DNA from: G963678255 sp963678255
GTDB lineage: Bacteria > Cloacimonadota > Cloacimonadia > Cloacimonadales > WRIO01
Direction: 5' to 3'
Assembly (NCBI GenBank): GCA_963678255.2
Contig: CAXXTW010000002.1
Coordinates: 62,001 to 126,000, forward strand
DNA: 64,000 nucleotides
The notes under the pieces are model-generated. The model saw nothing but the letters and a program-made list of their open reading frames with translations. It was not told the origin of the DNA and did no database searches. Positions 34,996 through 45,239 of the stretch are shown piece after piece; position 1 is the stretch's first letter, and every line of letters starts with the position of its first letter. The translations under genes and the position numbers were made by a program.

Positions 34996-35023
34996 AGTAT
35001 AAACAAAATTGAGTTAAAGTCAA
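34996..35023 (-). promoter_or_regulatory. Sigma70-type promoter for solute-binding protein gene
   Basis: Reverse strand TTGACT (35023-35018), 16-base spacer, TATACT (35001-34996), upstream of the ATG at 34928. The rest of the gap up to the next gene holds no other clear feature. Confidence 0.6.
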
Positions 35024-35268
35024 TGTTTATTTTTTATCTTTACAGTCAACATTCTAGCTCCATTGGGGCGACACATTAAACAAAACTGGATCATCCGACT
35101 AAAAAAAGATAAGATGTTTTGCGAACTTCTTGGTTACAGAATATAAATTGCATATTGGAGGTTCACACTACAAACACCGCAAAACAATCTTGCTCCAATA
35201 AAATAAATTACATTTGAGTTTTTTATCCTGAATTTTTCTGAGTATGAAAATGATTACATTAAAAGTTC

Positions 35269-35298
35269 TTGGCAGCCTATAACTTTATTTCATATACT
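35269..35298 (+). promoter_or_regulatory. Candidate promoter of first GLUG gene
   Basis: TTGGCA at 35269 and TATACT at 35293 with an 18-base spacer. A similar segment (AAAAGTTCTTGACA, then ATATTTTT) stands before the second GLUG gene at about 36980, so the paralogues share this upstream block. The leader would be about 180 bases. Confidence 0.45.
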
Positions 35299-35482
35299 AA
35301 CTTATATGGGTAAATTCTCTGATTATTGTAAGAAAAGTATATGTGTAAGATAGGCATTGGATCGCAGATGCCTTAATTGAAAAAGTTGTAATTGATTATT
35401 GGTAATCTCGTTAGCTTTACTTTTGTTGAAAACAAGAGAATTCTTAATATATGAAAATTAATAATAAATTATGGAGGTTTTT

Positions 35483-36550
35483 ATGAAAAGAATTGTTTTT
35501 TTGCTTTTTTTATTAATATTCTCTATAGAACTATTAGCACAAACGGCTGTTTTGCCTGTAGGAAACGGCACAGAAGAAAATCCTTATCAAATTGTCTTTT
35601 GGCAGAATTTGTATTGGATATCTGTGCCTGGAACTATAAATGGACTTTCGCAAGCTCAAAGATGGTCAAAATACTACATTCAAACGGCAAATATTGATTT
35701 ATCAAATGCAATTCCAGCAATAAACACATGGGATAACGGTGCAGGATGGACTCCGATAGGGCGAGATGATATTGTTTTTTCAGGCACATACAACGGAGAC
35801 AACAAATCAATTACAGGATTATTTATAAATAGACACTCTACCAACAATCATGGTCTATTTGGATATACCTATAATGCTATGATAAAGAATATTGGTCTGA
35901 TAAATACATGTATTACTGGATGTAATTTTACCGGTGGATTGGTGGGCTATTGTTATATTGCCTCTATTTCTAACTGCTATTGCATAGGAAGTGTAACTGG
36001 AAATAAAGACTTAGGATGGCTGGTAGGGTCGAATAATGATGGTACGATCACCCATTCTTTCTGGGATATTGAAACTTTAGGTCAATTAACTTCAGCTGGT
36101 GCCACAGGTAAAACAACAACAATGATGAAGAACATTTCAACCTTTACCGATAAGGGTTGGAGTTTCCCGGATGTTTGGAATATCGATTCTGAATTGAATA
36201 ATGGCTATCCATATTTAAGCTGTTTTAATAGTGTGGCTAATGATGATCTTGTTATCTCACAGACTGTAGATTCAAAAGCTCTTATAAATAATGCTTACCC
36301 TAATCCTTTTAACCCCAGCACGACTTTATCTTTTGAATTATCTTCTCCTGAAATAGTCAAAATTGATATTTATAATGTGAAAGGTCAACTGGTCAAATCC
36401 CTAGTCAAAGGATTATACAATACTGGAAAACATTCTATTGTCTGGGATGGTAAAGATAACAACGAAAACCCTTCTTGTTCAGGAGTATATTTCTACAAAA
36501 TGCAGGCAGGGAAAAGTAATCAAACCAAAAAAATGATGTTAATGAAATAG
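35483..36550 (+). CDS. GLUG-repeat surface protein with sorting domain, short paralogue
   Basis: The 355-residue protein has a signal peptide (KRIVFLLFLLIFSIELLAQT). A domain then begins GNGTEENPYQIVFWQNLYWI, with two or three GLUG-type beta repeats (GGLVGYCYIASISNCY). The linker is FTDKGWSFPDVWNIDSELNNGYPYL, and the C-terminal sorting module reads YPNPFNPSTTLSFELSS, VKIDIYNVKGQLVKSLVKG, SGVYFYKMQAGK and KKMMLMK. GLUG repeats build beta-solenoids used in adhesion or carbohydrate contact. GGAGG stands before the ATG at 35483; the in-frame ATG at 35471 overlaps that site. It has fewer repeats than its two downstream paralogues, as if shortened by repeat loss. Confidence 0.85.
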   Translation: MKRIVFLLFLLIFSIELLAQTAVLPVGNGTEENPYQIVFWQNLYWISVPGTINGLSQAQRWSKYYIQTANIDLSNAIPAINTWDNGAGWTPIGRDDIVFSGTYNGDNKSITGLFINRHSTNNHGLFGYTYNAMIKNIGLINTCITGCNFTGGLVGYCYIASISNCYCIGSVTGNKDLGWLVGSNNDGTITHSFWDIETLGQLTSAGATGKTTTMMKNISTFTDKGWSFPDVWNIDSELNNGYPYLSCFNSVANDDLVISQTVDSKALINNAYPNPFNPSTTLSFELSSPEIVKIDIYNVKGQLVKSLVKGLYNTGKHSIVWDGKDNNENPSCSGVYFYKMQAGKSNQTKKMMLMK

Positions 36551-36620
36551 GATGATATGATTGATACGGGCGAATCTATTCGTTTTTCCAAAATGTTATG
36601 AACGAATTTTGTTAAACAAT

Positions 36621-36857
36621 GGGCGAACACACAGGTTCGCCCCTATCTAAACATTTATCAATGGTATCCCTTATTTTATAATTTACCATGCATTAATCAC
36701 ATTTACAATGGTATCCCATATTTATATAATTTACCGTGCATTTATCACATTTACAATGGTATCCCATATTTAAATGATTACCGTAATTGTTTTTTTTATT
36801 TGTAGGGGCAGACCTGTGTGTCTGCCCTAACTCGTTCTGCAAACATCATGTTTGCAG
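36621..36857 (-). repeat. Inverted copy of the REP/47-base-array element
   Basis: It reads, on the forward strand, GGGCGAAC-ACACAG-GTTCGCCC, then two to three reversed 47-base units (each with CAATGGTATCCC), then GTAG with GGGCAGAC-CTGTGT-GTCTGCCC, and finally CTGCAAAC-ATCAT-GTTTGCAG. Order and parts match the 17.2-17.5 kb element in reverse orientation. It fills the gap after the first GLUG gene. Confidence 0.85.
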
Positions 36858-37202
36858 TTTTTATATTGCAAAATAAAAGTTCATATAAGTAACATAGACT
36901 AACAATCATACTCCAATAAACAAATACCTTTAAGATTTTACTCTAGAAATATTCAAATTCTGAAAATATAACAATAAAAAGTTCTTGACAATTTATAATT
37001 TGATAACATATTTTTATTTTGTGATAAAATAAGATTTTTGTTATAAAAATGTATGTATGTATGAAAGAGGTGTGTATGACTCCAAATGCTTAATTGCAAA
37101 AGCTGAAGAAATACTATATCGTATCTTTAGTTTTATTTTTTAATAATAGAAAAGAATATCTTTAATAATTGTAATAAAAAATTATATTATAAGGAGGTCT
37201 GT

Positions 37203-39459
37203 ATGAAAAAAATCATGTTCTTAGTTTATTTTTTTACAATGGTGATAGGATTATCGGCTCAAACAGCCATTATGCCTGCAGGTTGTGGCACTGAAGAAAA
37301 TCCCTATCAGATTGCCACTTGGCAAAATTTGTATTGGATTTCTGTGCAGGGTACTATCGATGGGCTTACACAAGCTGACCGTTGGTCAAAAAACTACATT
37401 CAAACTACTGACATTACTTTTCCTATGGCTATAATCACTTGGAATAACCATACTGGGTGGTCTCCTATAGGGTTTTATAATAGTGAGAGTGATTATTTAG
37501 CTTTTACAGGGACCTACAACGGTGACAACAAAACCATTACTGGATTATGTATCAATAGATCATTAGTAAATTTTCAAGGATTTTTTGGAATTACCAATAC
37601 TGAAGCTGAGATAAAAAATATTGGACTGATTAATATTAATGTAATTGGAAATACTGGTACAGGTGGATTAGTCGGATGGAATTATAGCCCAGTTACGAAC
37701 TGCTATAGTACAGGAAGTGTAACTGGAAATAATGACTCTGGTGGTTTGGTGGGATATAATTATAGTGCAATTACTAACTGCTATAGTGCAGGAAGTATAA
37801 CTGGAAATGAAGGTATCGGTGGTTTGGTAGGGGAAAACGATTCTGGTATAATTACTAACTGCTACAGCACAAGAAGTGTGACCGGGTATAATGACACCGG
37901 CGGCCTGGTAGGAAAAAAACGATTCGGGTACTATTACAAACTGCTACAGTATAGGAAGTGTGACAGGAAATAATGACATTGGCGGTCTGGTGGGATGGGT
38001 TCATTTTAGTACAATTAAAAACTGCTTCTGGGATATACAAACCTCAGGTATATCCACCTCCGCTGGTGGTATAGGTAAAACAACAGCTGAGATGCATAAT
38101 CAAAGTACTTATGCTAATCCAGGTTGGAATTTTAGTTTTCCCTGGAAAATTGAAAGTAATAGTTATCCAATTTTAAAAACATTTGAAGAATTAAATATTA
38201 TTGGTTTTGGCTCTGAAACGACACCCTATGAAATTGCTAATTCTACTCAATTAGTTTGGTTAAGCTGTGATCCTTCGGTATGGAAAAAACATTTTAAACA
38301 AACAGCAGATATTACACTTCCTGAGGAAATAAATACATGGGACAATTATACTGGATGGTTTCCTATTAAGAATTTTAGAGGTACTTACGACGGTGATAAC
38401 AAAACCATTACTGGATTATTTATCAATAGACCCTATAAAAATTTTCAAGGTTTATTTGGACATACTTATAAAAATTCTGAGATAAAAAATATTGTGTTGA
38501 TTAATACTTCTATTACTGGACATCAACACACAGGTGAGTTGGTGGGAATGAATGAGGGCATAATTACCAACTGTTACAGCTCTGGAAGTGTAACTGGAGA
38601 AGACTTTAACGGTGGTCTGGTAGGACGGAATTGTAGCATAATTACTAACTGTTACAACTCAGGAAATGTAACTGGAATAAATTACTCTGGTGGATTGGTG
38701 GGAATGAATGAGGGTACAATTACCTACTGCTATAGCACATGTAATGTTACTGGAGAGGAATACACTGGTGGGTTGGTAGGTTATAATAGTGTTGCCACAA
38801 TTACCAACTGCTACAGCACATGTAATGTAACTGGAGAGGAATATACAGGTGGGTTGGTGGGATACAATTTAAGACAAATCACCAACTGCTACAGCAATGG
38901 TAGTGTAATTGGAGATTATTACACCGGAGGGTTAGTGGGTTACAATTTAGGACAAATTACCAGCTCTTTCTGGGATACAGAAATCTCTGGTCAGGCATTA
39001 TCATCAGGTGGCACAGGCAAAACAACAGCAGAGATGAAAGACATTACTACCTATACTGAAGCTGGATGGAGTTTCCCCGAAATTTGGGATATCGATTCTG
39101 AATTGAATAATGGTTATCCCTATTTAAACTATCCTATCAATGTGGCTAATGATGATCTTGTTATCTCACAGACTGAAGATTCAAAAGCTCTTTTAAAGAA
39201 TGCTTACCCTAATCCTTTTAACCCCAGTACAACCCTGTCTTTTGTATTAACTTCTCCTGAAATAGTCAGAATTGATATTTATAATGTAAAAGGTCAATTG
39301 GTCAAATCCCTAGTCAAGGGCTCATACAATACAGGCAACCATTCTATTGTATGGGATGGTAAAGATAACAAAGGATACTCTTCATGCTCAGGTGTCTATT
39401 TATACAAAATGCAGGCAGGAAAACATTCTCAAACTAAAAAAATGATGTTAATGAAATAG
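37203..39459 (+). pseudogene. GLUG-repeat surface protein, frameshifted at an A7 run
   Basis: Two overlapping frames, 37203-37973 and 37960-39459, make one protein of about 750 residues if one A is removed from the run at 37913-37919. The first frame would then continue GKNDSGTITNCYSIGSVTGN into the second without loss. Signal peptide (KKIMFLVYFFTMVIGLSAQT), a TEENPYQIATWQNLYWI domain, GLUG repeats, a second domain of the same kind (GSETTPYEIANSTQLVWL), more GLUG repeats, and the sorting module ending KKMMLMK. AAGGAGG precedes the ATG. The break may be slippage-based switching or a homopolymer error. Confidence 0.85.
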
Positions 39460-39646
39460 TGTCATATAATACAGCAATTATTATTGAAAAAGTAAGGGTG
39501 AACATATATGCTAGCCCAATTAGGACTCAGAAACCTTCTTTGCAGAAACTTTAGTGGCTGCATTGGACTGTCTTTAGTTTTTGTTTATTGATTAACAAAA
39601 GTCTTGTTAATAATTGATAAAAATATAAAAATAAAAGGAGATTCGT

Positions 39647-42271
39647 ATGAAAAAAAACATGTTCTTATTTTCTTTATTGATATTAGCTATAGGATTAATG
39701 GCTCAAACAACCATTAAACCTGAGTTGGGTGATGGAAGCGAAGTAAATCCCTATCAGATTGCCACCTGGCAAAATCTTTATTGGATTACTGTACCAGGAA
39801 CTGTCGATGGGCTAACTCAAGCAGATAGATGGTCAAAACATTACATTCAAACTTCAGATATTGATTTTGCAGATGCAACTCCTGCCATAAACACTTGGGA
39901 TAATAGTGCAGGATGGACTCCTATTGGCCAAAATGATGATTTTAGTTTTACTGGTACCTATGACGGTAACTACAAAACCATTACAGGATTATATATAAAT
40001 AGACCTTTAAGTAATAAACAAGGTCTGTTTAGTCAAGTGTTAGAAAATGGATCAATTGATACTGATATTAAGATAAAAAATTTGGGTCTAATTAATATAA
40101 GTATTACTGGAAACGATTACACCGGTGGTCTTGTGGGCAAAAATTGGGGTACAATTACCAATTGCTACAGCACAGGTAATGTGACAGGAAATAATTATAC
40201 AGGTGGGTTGATTGGTTGGGAAAGATGTACTATTACCAACTGTTTCAGCACAGTAAATGTAACTGGAAACGATTATACAGGTGGGTTAGTGGGAGAAAAT
40301 ATTTTTAGCTCTATTTTTAACTGCTATAGCACAGGAAATGTAGCTGGAAATGATTATACAGGTGGGTTGGCAGGAAAGAATATTCTTTACACTATTTGCA
40401 ACTGCTACAGCACAGGAAATGTAGCTGGAAATAATTACACTGGTGGGTTAGTGGGAGAGAACTCTGAAGGTAAAATCAACGACTGCTACAGCACAGGAAA
40501 TGTAGCTGGAAATAGCAACAAAGGCGGGTTGGTTGGAGAGAATTCTGATGGTACTATTACTAAATGTTTCTGGGATATACAGACATCTGGTTTATCCTTC
40601 TCAGCTGGTGGCATTGGTAAAACTACAGATGAGATGCAAACTCAAAATATTTATTCTGACGCTGGTTGGAATTTTTATTTTCCATGGAAAATAGAAAGTA
40701 ATTGTTACCCTGTTTTAAAACCTTTTAATGAATTAAATATTATTGGTCTTGGCTCTGAATCGTATCCTTATGAAATTGCTAACATTTATCAATTAGTTTG
40801 GTTAAGCTTTGATCCATCTGTTTGGAATAAACATTATAAACAGACAGCAGATATTACTTTTCCTACAGAAATAAACACATGGGATAGCAGTAAGGGGTGG
40901 TCTCCTATAGGGGGAGATAATAATTTGGTTTTTACAGGTTCCTACGACGGTGACAACAGAACAATCTCTGGATTATATATCCATAGACCATTAACAAATT
41001 ACCAAGGCTTTTTTGGATACACACTTCATTTTGCTGAGATAAAAAATATTGGTCTAATTAATATAAATATTGAAGGAAATGTTTTTACCGGCGGGTTGGT
41101 GGGGAAAAATTCTGGTTCAATTACCAACTGTTACGACTCTGGAAGTGTAACTGGAAATGGCAGAATCGGTGGGTTGGTGGGGCAGAATGAATCTGGCACA
41201 ATCACCGAATGCTACAATACTGGAAGTGTAATTGGATATGGAGGAACAGGTGGGTTGGTTGGATGGAATGAATCTGGCACAATCACCGAGTGCTACAATA
41301 CTGGAAGTGTAACTGGAAATAGTGGAATTGGCGGGTTAGTCGGAGATAACTATTATGGCACAATCAAAATGTGCTACAACATAGGAAACTTAATAGGAGG
41401 TAATTATACAGGTGGGTTGGTTGGATGGAATGAATCTGGCACAATCACTGAGTGCAACAGCACTGGAAATGTATCTGGAAATAATGACACTGGTGGGTTG
41501 GTGGGGTATAATAATTTTGGCGCAATTACTTATTGTTACAACAATGGAAGTATTGCTGGACTTCGTAGTTCTGGTGGGATGGTGGGACAGAATGAATTTG
41601 GTACTATTACCAGCTGTTACAGCACAGGAAGTGTATATGGTAATGAATTCATTGGCGGATTCATTGGATTTCACAATGAAGGAACCATTACTAACTGTTA
41701 TAGCACGGGAAATGTATCAGGAAATCTTGAAACTGGCGGACTGGTGGGACAGAGTAATTGTGCCACAATTAACTACTCTTTCTGGGATATTGAAACATCA
41801 GGTCAATCCACCTCAGCTGGAGGCACTGGTAAAGCAACAGTAGAATTGAAGAATATATCAACTTTTACAGAAGCTGGTTGGTTATTCCCTAATGTTTGGC
41901 TTATAAATACTGAGTTGAACAATGGCTATCCCTATTTAAACTATCCAAATAGTGTGGCTAATGATGATATTGTTATCATTCCATCTTTAAATTCTATAGC
42001 TCTTCTAAAGAATGCTTACCCTAATCCTTTTAACCCCAGCACAACCCTGTCTTTTGAATTATCTTCTCCTGAAATCGTCAAAATTGATATTTATAATGTA
42101 AAAGGTCAATTGGTCAAATCCCTAGTCAAGGGCTCATACAATACAGGTATCCATTCTATGGTTTGGGATGGCAAAGATAACAAAGGATACTCTTCATGCT
42201 CAGGTGTCTATTTCTACAAAATGCAGGCTGGTAAAAATTCTCAAACCAAAAAAATGATGTTAATGAAATAA
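39647..42271 (+). CDS. Large GLUG-repeat surface protein with sorting domain
   Basis: The 874-residue protein is the intact, longest paralogue. It has a signal peptide (KKNMFLFSLLILAIGLMAQT), a first lead domain (GSEVNPYQIATWQNLYWI) followed by about six GLUG units (GGLVGKNWGTITNCYSTGNV type, about 25 residues each), a second lead domain (LGSESYPYEIANIYQLVWL) with about ten more units, and the C-terminal module YPNPFNPSTTLSFELSS to KKMMLMK. It should be exported by a type IX-like route and displayed as a beta-solenoid. AAGGAG precedes the ATG. DNA repeats within the gene are very alike, so unit number could change by recombination. Confidence 0.9.
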   Translation: MKKNMFLFSLLILAIGLMAQTTIKPELGDGSEVNPYQIATWQNLYWITVPGTVDGLTQADRWSKHYIQTSDIDFADATPAINTWDNSAGWTPIGQNDDFSFTGTYDGNYKTITGLYINRPLSNKQGLFSQVLENGSIDTDIKIKNLGLINISITGNDYTGGLVGKNWGTITNCYSTGNVTGNNYTGGLIGWERCTITNCFSTVNVTGNDYTGGLVGENIFSSIFNCYSTGNVAGNDYTGGLAGKNILYTICNCYSTGNVAGNNYTGGLVGENSEGKINDCYSTGNVAGNSNKGGLVGENSDGTITKCFWDIQTSGLSFSAGGIGKTTDEMQTQNIYSDAGWNFYFPWKIESNCYPVLKPFNELNIIGLGSESYPYEIANIYQLVWLSFDPSVWNKHYKQTADITFPTEINTWDSSKGWSPIGGDNNLVFTGSYDGDNRTISGLYIHRPLTNYQGFFGYTLHFAEIKNIGLININIEGNVFTGGLVGKNSGSITNCYDSGSVTGNGRIGGLVGQNESGTITECYNTGSVIGYGGTGGLVGWNESGTITECYNTGSVTGNSGIGGLVGDNYYGTIKMCYNIGNLIGGNYTGGLVGWNESGTITECNSTGNVSGNNDTGGLVGYNNFGAITYCYNNGSIAGLRSSGGMVGQNEFGTITSCYSTGSVYGNEFIGGFIGFHNEGTITNCYSTGNVSGNLETGGLVGQSNCATINYSFWDIETSGQSTSAGGTGKATVELKNISTFTEAGWLFPNVWLINTELNNGYPYLNYPNSVANDDIVIIPSLNSIALLKNAYPNPFNPSTTLSFELSSPEIVKIDIYNVKGQLVKSLVKGSYNTGIHSMVWDGKDNKGYSSCSGVYFYKMQAGKNSQTKKMMLMK

Positions 42272-42272
42272 A

Positions 42273-42298
42273 GTAGGGGCAGACCTGTCTGTCTGCCC
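42273..42298 (+). repeat. GTAG-led REP-like hairpin after GLUG gene
   Basis: GTAG then GGGCAGAC-CTGTCT-GTCTGCCC starts one base after the stop codon. A CTCTGCAAACAAGATG segment follows, as beside the hairpins at 17-20 kb. Confidence 0.75.
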
Positions 42299-42827
42299 AA
42301 AAAATCGAAAAACTCTGCAAACAAGATGTAGCAAAACAATTCTCATTTTCTCGTTTTGCGAACTTCTAGTTTGCACTTTATTTTGACTTGATAGGTTTTC
42401 TTAACAAAACATTTGAGGATAGTATAAAAAAATCTCTCTATTGTCACAAACGAGGTCATTCATGATATTAGAATAATCAACTACTTTAAACTCTGCAATT
42501 GTTTGTTCAGAGGGTTATCTGTGTTATTGTTGAGATCTTTCTTATATTATATTACAACAAAAGCACTTTTTTCAAAAATCAAATGTCCAAGGAACTCCCT
42601 TTTACCATCCCTTCTTAACCTTATCTTGACTCAGTTAATAGAATAGTAATGGTTCTTTATACTTGTTTGATCTTTTAGCTAATTTTCATTTCAAAAAAAT
42701 GTAGAATAAAATAACTAGATATAAACTTTATTAATAAAAATACTGTAAATTCCTACTTAGAACTTACAGTATTATATTGAATTTATGAATAAAAAGAAAA
42801 GAATTATTCCTTTTATATGTAACTAGA
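42299..42827. other. Gap with small inverted repeats only
   Basis: AGCAAAACAATTCTC pairs with a downstream CTCGTTTTGCG (about 42330-42360), and GCGAAC-TTCTA-GTTTGC follows. Beyond 42380 I see no ORF, RNA or clear signal. Confidence 0.4.
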
Positions 42828-43514
42828 TTAAATCCCTTTTTCTAATAGTTTTTCCCAGGGTTTATTTAAAAAATAGGATAAAGTAATCTTTTTCTTATCT
42901 ATAAAAATTTGAGGAACCAGTTTGTCATACTTATCTAATACTAAAAAGTGATTGAAGGGAAGATTAGTCTCTTCTGAGACTTCATTAACAATTTCGATAC
43001 CTTCTTTTATTATGGATTCATCAGTAAATTCCATTAAATTTGTATTGGAGATTAATTCACTAACTTCTAATTTTGAAGTATATTCTAGCATCCATTTCAT
43101 TTCTAAGATTTCTTTTTTATTTGATGTAAAAGGCCGCTTTGTATTAATAACCAACTGCATTTCATATCCACGATTTAGAATTGCATCATGAAAACGTCCT
43201 AAAGCTCTGCAACCAGCAGGATCTCCGCCAACATCGAGAATTACCGCATATTCTTTATTCTGAATAGCTCCCATAATTCTTGGAGAAATCATGGGAAGAT
43301 CTGCATGTGAGAATTGTCCTTCTGGAGCAATTACAGTTATTCCCACTTTTTCAAACTCTTCTCGTACATCACGACTTCTAAAATACGGATTTACTACGTC
43401 TAAATCAACTAATACCACTTTATCATATTTATCTTTATATATTTTGGATAAATTTATAGCATATTCACTTTTCCCACTTCCAAACGCACCAATTACAATC
43501 GTTAAAGGATTCAT
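42828..43514 (-). CDS. P-loop NTPase of the CobQ/MinD-like group
   Basis: The 228-residue protein begins MNPLTIVIGAFGSGKSEYAI, with a Walker A GAFGSGKS at residues 8-15. It goes on with VVLVDLDVVNPYFRSRDVRE (switch I-like), a Walker B region VILDVGGDPAGCRALGRF, and LVINTKRPFTSNKKEI and ELISNTNLMEFTDE (base-recognition-like). The layout is that of SIMIBI ATPases that drive assembly or partitioning. The exact role is unknown. The long frame extends to 43586, but GAGGAG lies seven bases before the ATG at 43514, where the fold starts. It is divergent from hutH. Confidence 0.8.
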   Translation of the reverse strand: MNPLTIVIGAFGSGKSEYAINLSKIYKDKYDKVVLVDLDVVNPYFRSRDVREEFEKVGITVIAPEGQFSHADLPMISPRIMGAIQNKEYAVILDVGGDPAGCRALGRFHDAILNRGYEMQLVINTKRPFTSNKKEILEMKWMLEYTSKLEVSELISNTNLMEFTDESIIKEGIEIVNEVSEETNLPFNHFLVLDKYDKLVPQIFIDKKKITLSYFLNKPWEKLLEKGI

Positions 43515-43631
43515 TATTACACTCCTCTCATATCTTTTTAAATAATATAACATAACTAACCAAAAAACCATCTTTAATCTTGTCAAATTAATTATGAGCT
43601 TATTCTTATTCTTATTGCTCTTAATTCAATA

Positions 43632-43660
43632 TTGACAAAACTTACATTAATGAAATAATG
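43632..43660 (+). promoter_or_regulatory. Sigma70-type promoter for hutH operon
   Basis: TTGACA at 43632, 17-base spacer and ATAATG at 43655, 32 bases before the hutH ATG. The same -10 form occurs at 56352. Confidence 0.6.
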
Positions 43661-43691
43661 ACAAAAAAAATATTATAAATTGGAGTAAAGA

Positions 43692-45221
43692 ATGGATAAA
43701 ATTATTTATCTTGATGGTAACTCTCTGACTATCGAACAAGTCTATGACGTTGCTATTAATCGGACAAAAGTTGCTTTAACTGAAGAATCAAAAAATAAAG
43801 TAATAAAGTGCCGTAACTTTGTCGAGAAATTAATTGATGATGGAAAAATTGTCTATGGTTTAACCACTGGATTTGGGAAATTTGCCAATATCACCATTGA
43901 AAAAAAAGATATTGAAGAACTTCAGACAAACCTTATTCTCAGCCATGCAACTGGTGTTGGTCAATATTTACCAATAGATGAAACCAGAGCTATTCATCTC
44001 TTAAGAATAAATGTTTTAGCTAAAGGGTTTTCTGGGATTCGTTTAGATACTTTACAAACCCTAATAGATATGTTAAATGCTCAAATTCACCCCTGTATTC
44101 CTGAAAAAGGATCTGTTGGTGCCAGTGGTGATCTTGCTCCACTCTCTCATCTCGCTTTAGTCCTTTTAGGGCATGGTAAAGCAGAATATCAGGGAGAAAT
44201 AATAGATGGGGCTGAAGCAATGAAAAGATCAGGCTTAAACACTGTTCGATTAGCAGCAAAAGAAGGTTTAGCCTTAAATAATGGTACCCAGGTTATGACT
44301 GGAATCACTTGTTTATCTCTCATTCGTGCAGAAAATCTAGCAAGATCTGCAGATATTATTGCTGCGCTATCTGTTGATGCTTTAACTGGTACACCTACTG
44401 CTTATGACCCACTCATTCATAAAGTCAGACCTCATCAGGGACAAATGGATTCTGCTACTAATATGCGTAATGCAATAAAAGGAAGTCCACTTAGAGAATC
44501 TCATATATCTTGTCCCAATGTACAGGATGCTTATAGTTTAAGATGCACACCTCAAGTGAATGGCGCTGTTAGAAATGCTCTAAAGTTTATCAGACAAACT
44601 CTTGATGTAGAAATCAATTCTGCTACTGATAATCCTCTTATCTTCCCTGATGAACAAAAAGTCTTATCTGGTGGTAATTTCCACGGTGAACCTGTTGCTT
44701 TTGCTGCTGATATTCTTGGTTTTACTGTTTCTGAATTAGGTAATATCTCTGAAAGAAGAATGGAACAATTATTTAACCCTGCTCTAAACCGTGGGTTAAA
44801 TGCCTTTTTAGCTCCACGCCCTGGTATTGATTCAGGATTTATGATTGCTCAACTCACCGCTGCTGCTCTTATCTCTGAAAACAAAGTCTTAGCACACCCT
44901 GCTTCTGTAGATTCCATTCCTACCTCTGCCAATCAAGAAGATCATGTCAGTATGGGAACCATCTCTGCTGTTAAAGCCAGAACTATTTTATCTAATACCA
45001 CTTATGTTTTGGGTATTGAACTTATGGCAGCTTGCCAGGCTGTTCAAAATAGAAATTTCATTTCTTCACCTGTTTTGACTGAAGTTGTAAACGCTTATAG
45101 AAATGTAGTTGATTATTTAGTAAAAGACAGGATAATCAATGGTGATATTGAAAACTCAAAAAAATTCCTTGATGACAATATGGTTGTTAAAACCGCTGAA
45201 AATTTCTTTCAAATACTATAA
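43692..45221 (+). CDS. hutH: Histidine ammonia-lyase (histidase)
   Basis: HutH removes ammonia from L-histidine to give urocanate, the substrate of HutU encoded at 9.2 kb. The 509-residue protein is of typical length. The self-forming MIO cofactor comes from the Ala-Ser-Gly in GSVGASGDLAPLSHLALVLLG at about residue 143. Further family motifs are VYGLTTGFGKFA near 54, LALNNGTQVMTG near 193, ATDNPL near 310, FHGEPVAFAAD near 330 and NQEDHVSMG near 415. GGAG stands before the ATG. It is followed within 18 bases by a TPR lipoprotein gene, so the four genes to truA may be one transcript. Confidence 0.96.
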   Translation: MDKIIYLDGNSLTIEQVYDVAINRTKVALTEESKNKVIKCRNFVEKLIDDGKIVYGLTTGFGKFANITIEKKDIEELQTNLILSHATGVGQYLPIDETRAIHLLRINVLAKGFSGIRLDTLQTLIDMLNAQIHPCIPEKGSVGASGDLAPLSHLALVLLGHGKAEYQGEIIDGAEAMKRSGLNTVRLAAKEGLALNNGTQVMTGITCLSLIRAENLARSADIIAALSVDALTGTPTAYDPLIHKVRPHQGQMDSATNMRNAIKGSPLRESHISCPNVQDAYSLRCTPQVNGAVRNALKFIRQTLDVEINSATDNPLIFPDEQKVLSGGNFHGEPVAFAADILGFTVSELGNISERRMEQLFNPALNRGLNAFLAPRPGIDSGFMIAQLTAAALISENKVLAHPASVDSIPTSANQEDHVSMGTISAVKARTILSNTTYVLGIELMAACQAVQNRNFISSPVLTEVVNAYRNVVDYLVKDRIINGDIENSKKFLDDNMVVKTAENFFQIL

Positions 45222-45239
45222 TTAAATATTAGAGGTTTT

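Noticed and set aside
41412..41843. 143-codon forward ORF within the large GLUG gene
   Set aside because: It is a shifted frame of the GLUG repeats, long only because the repeats lack stops in that frame.
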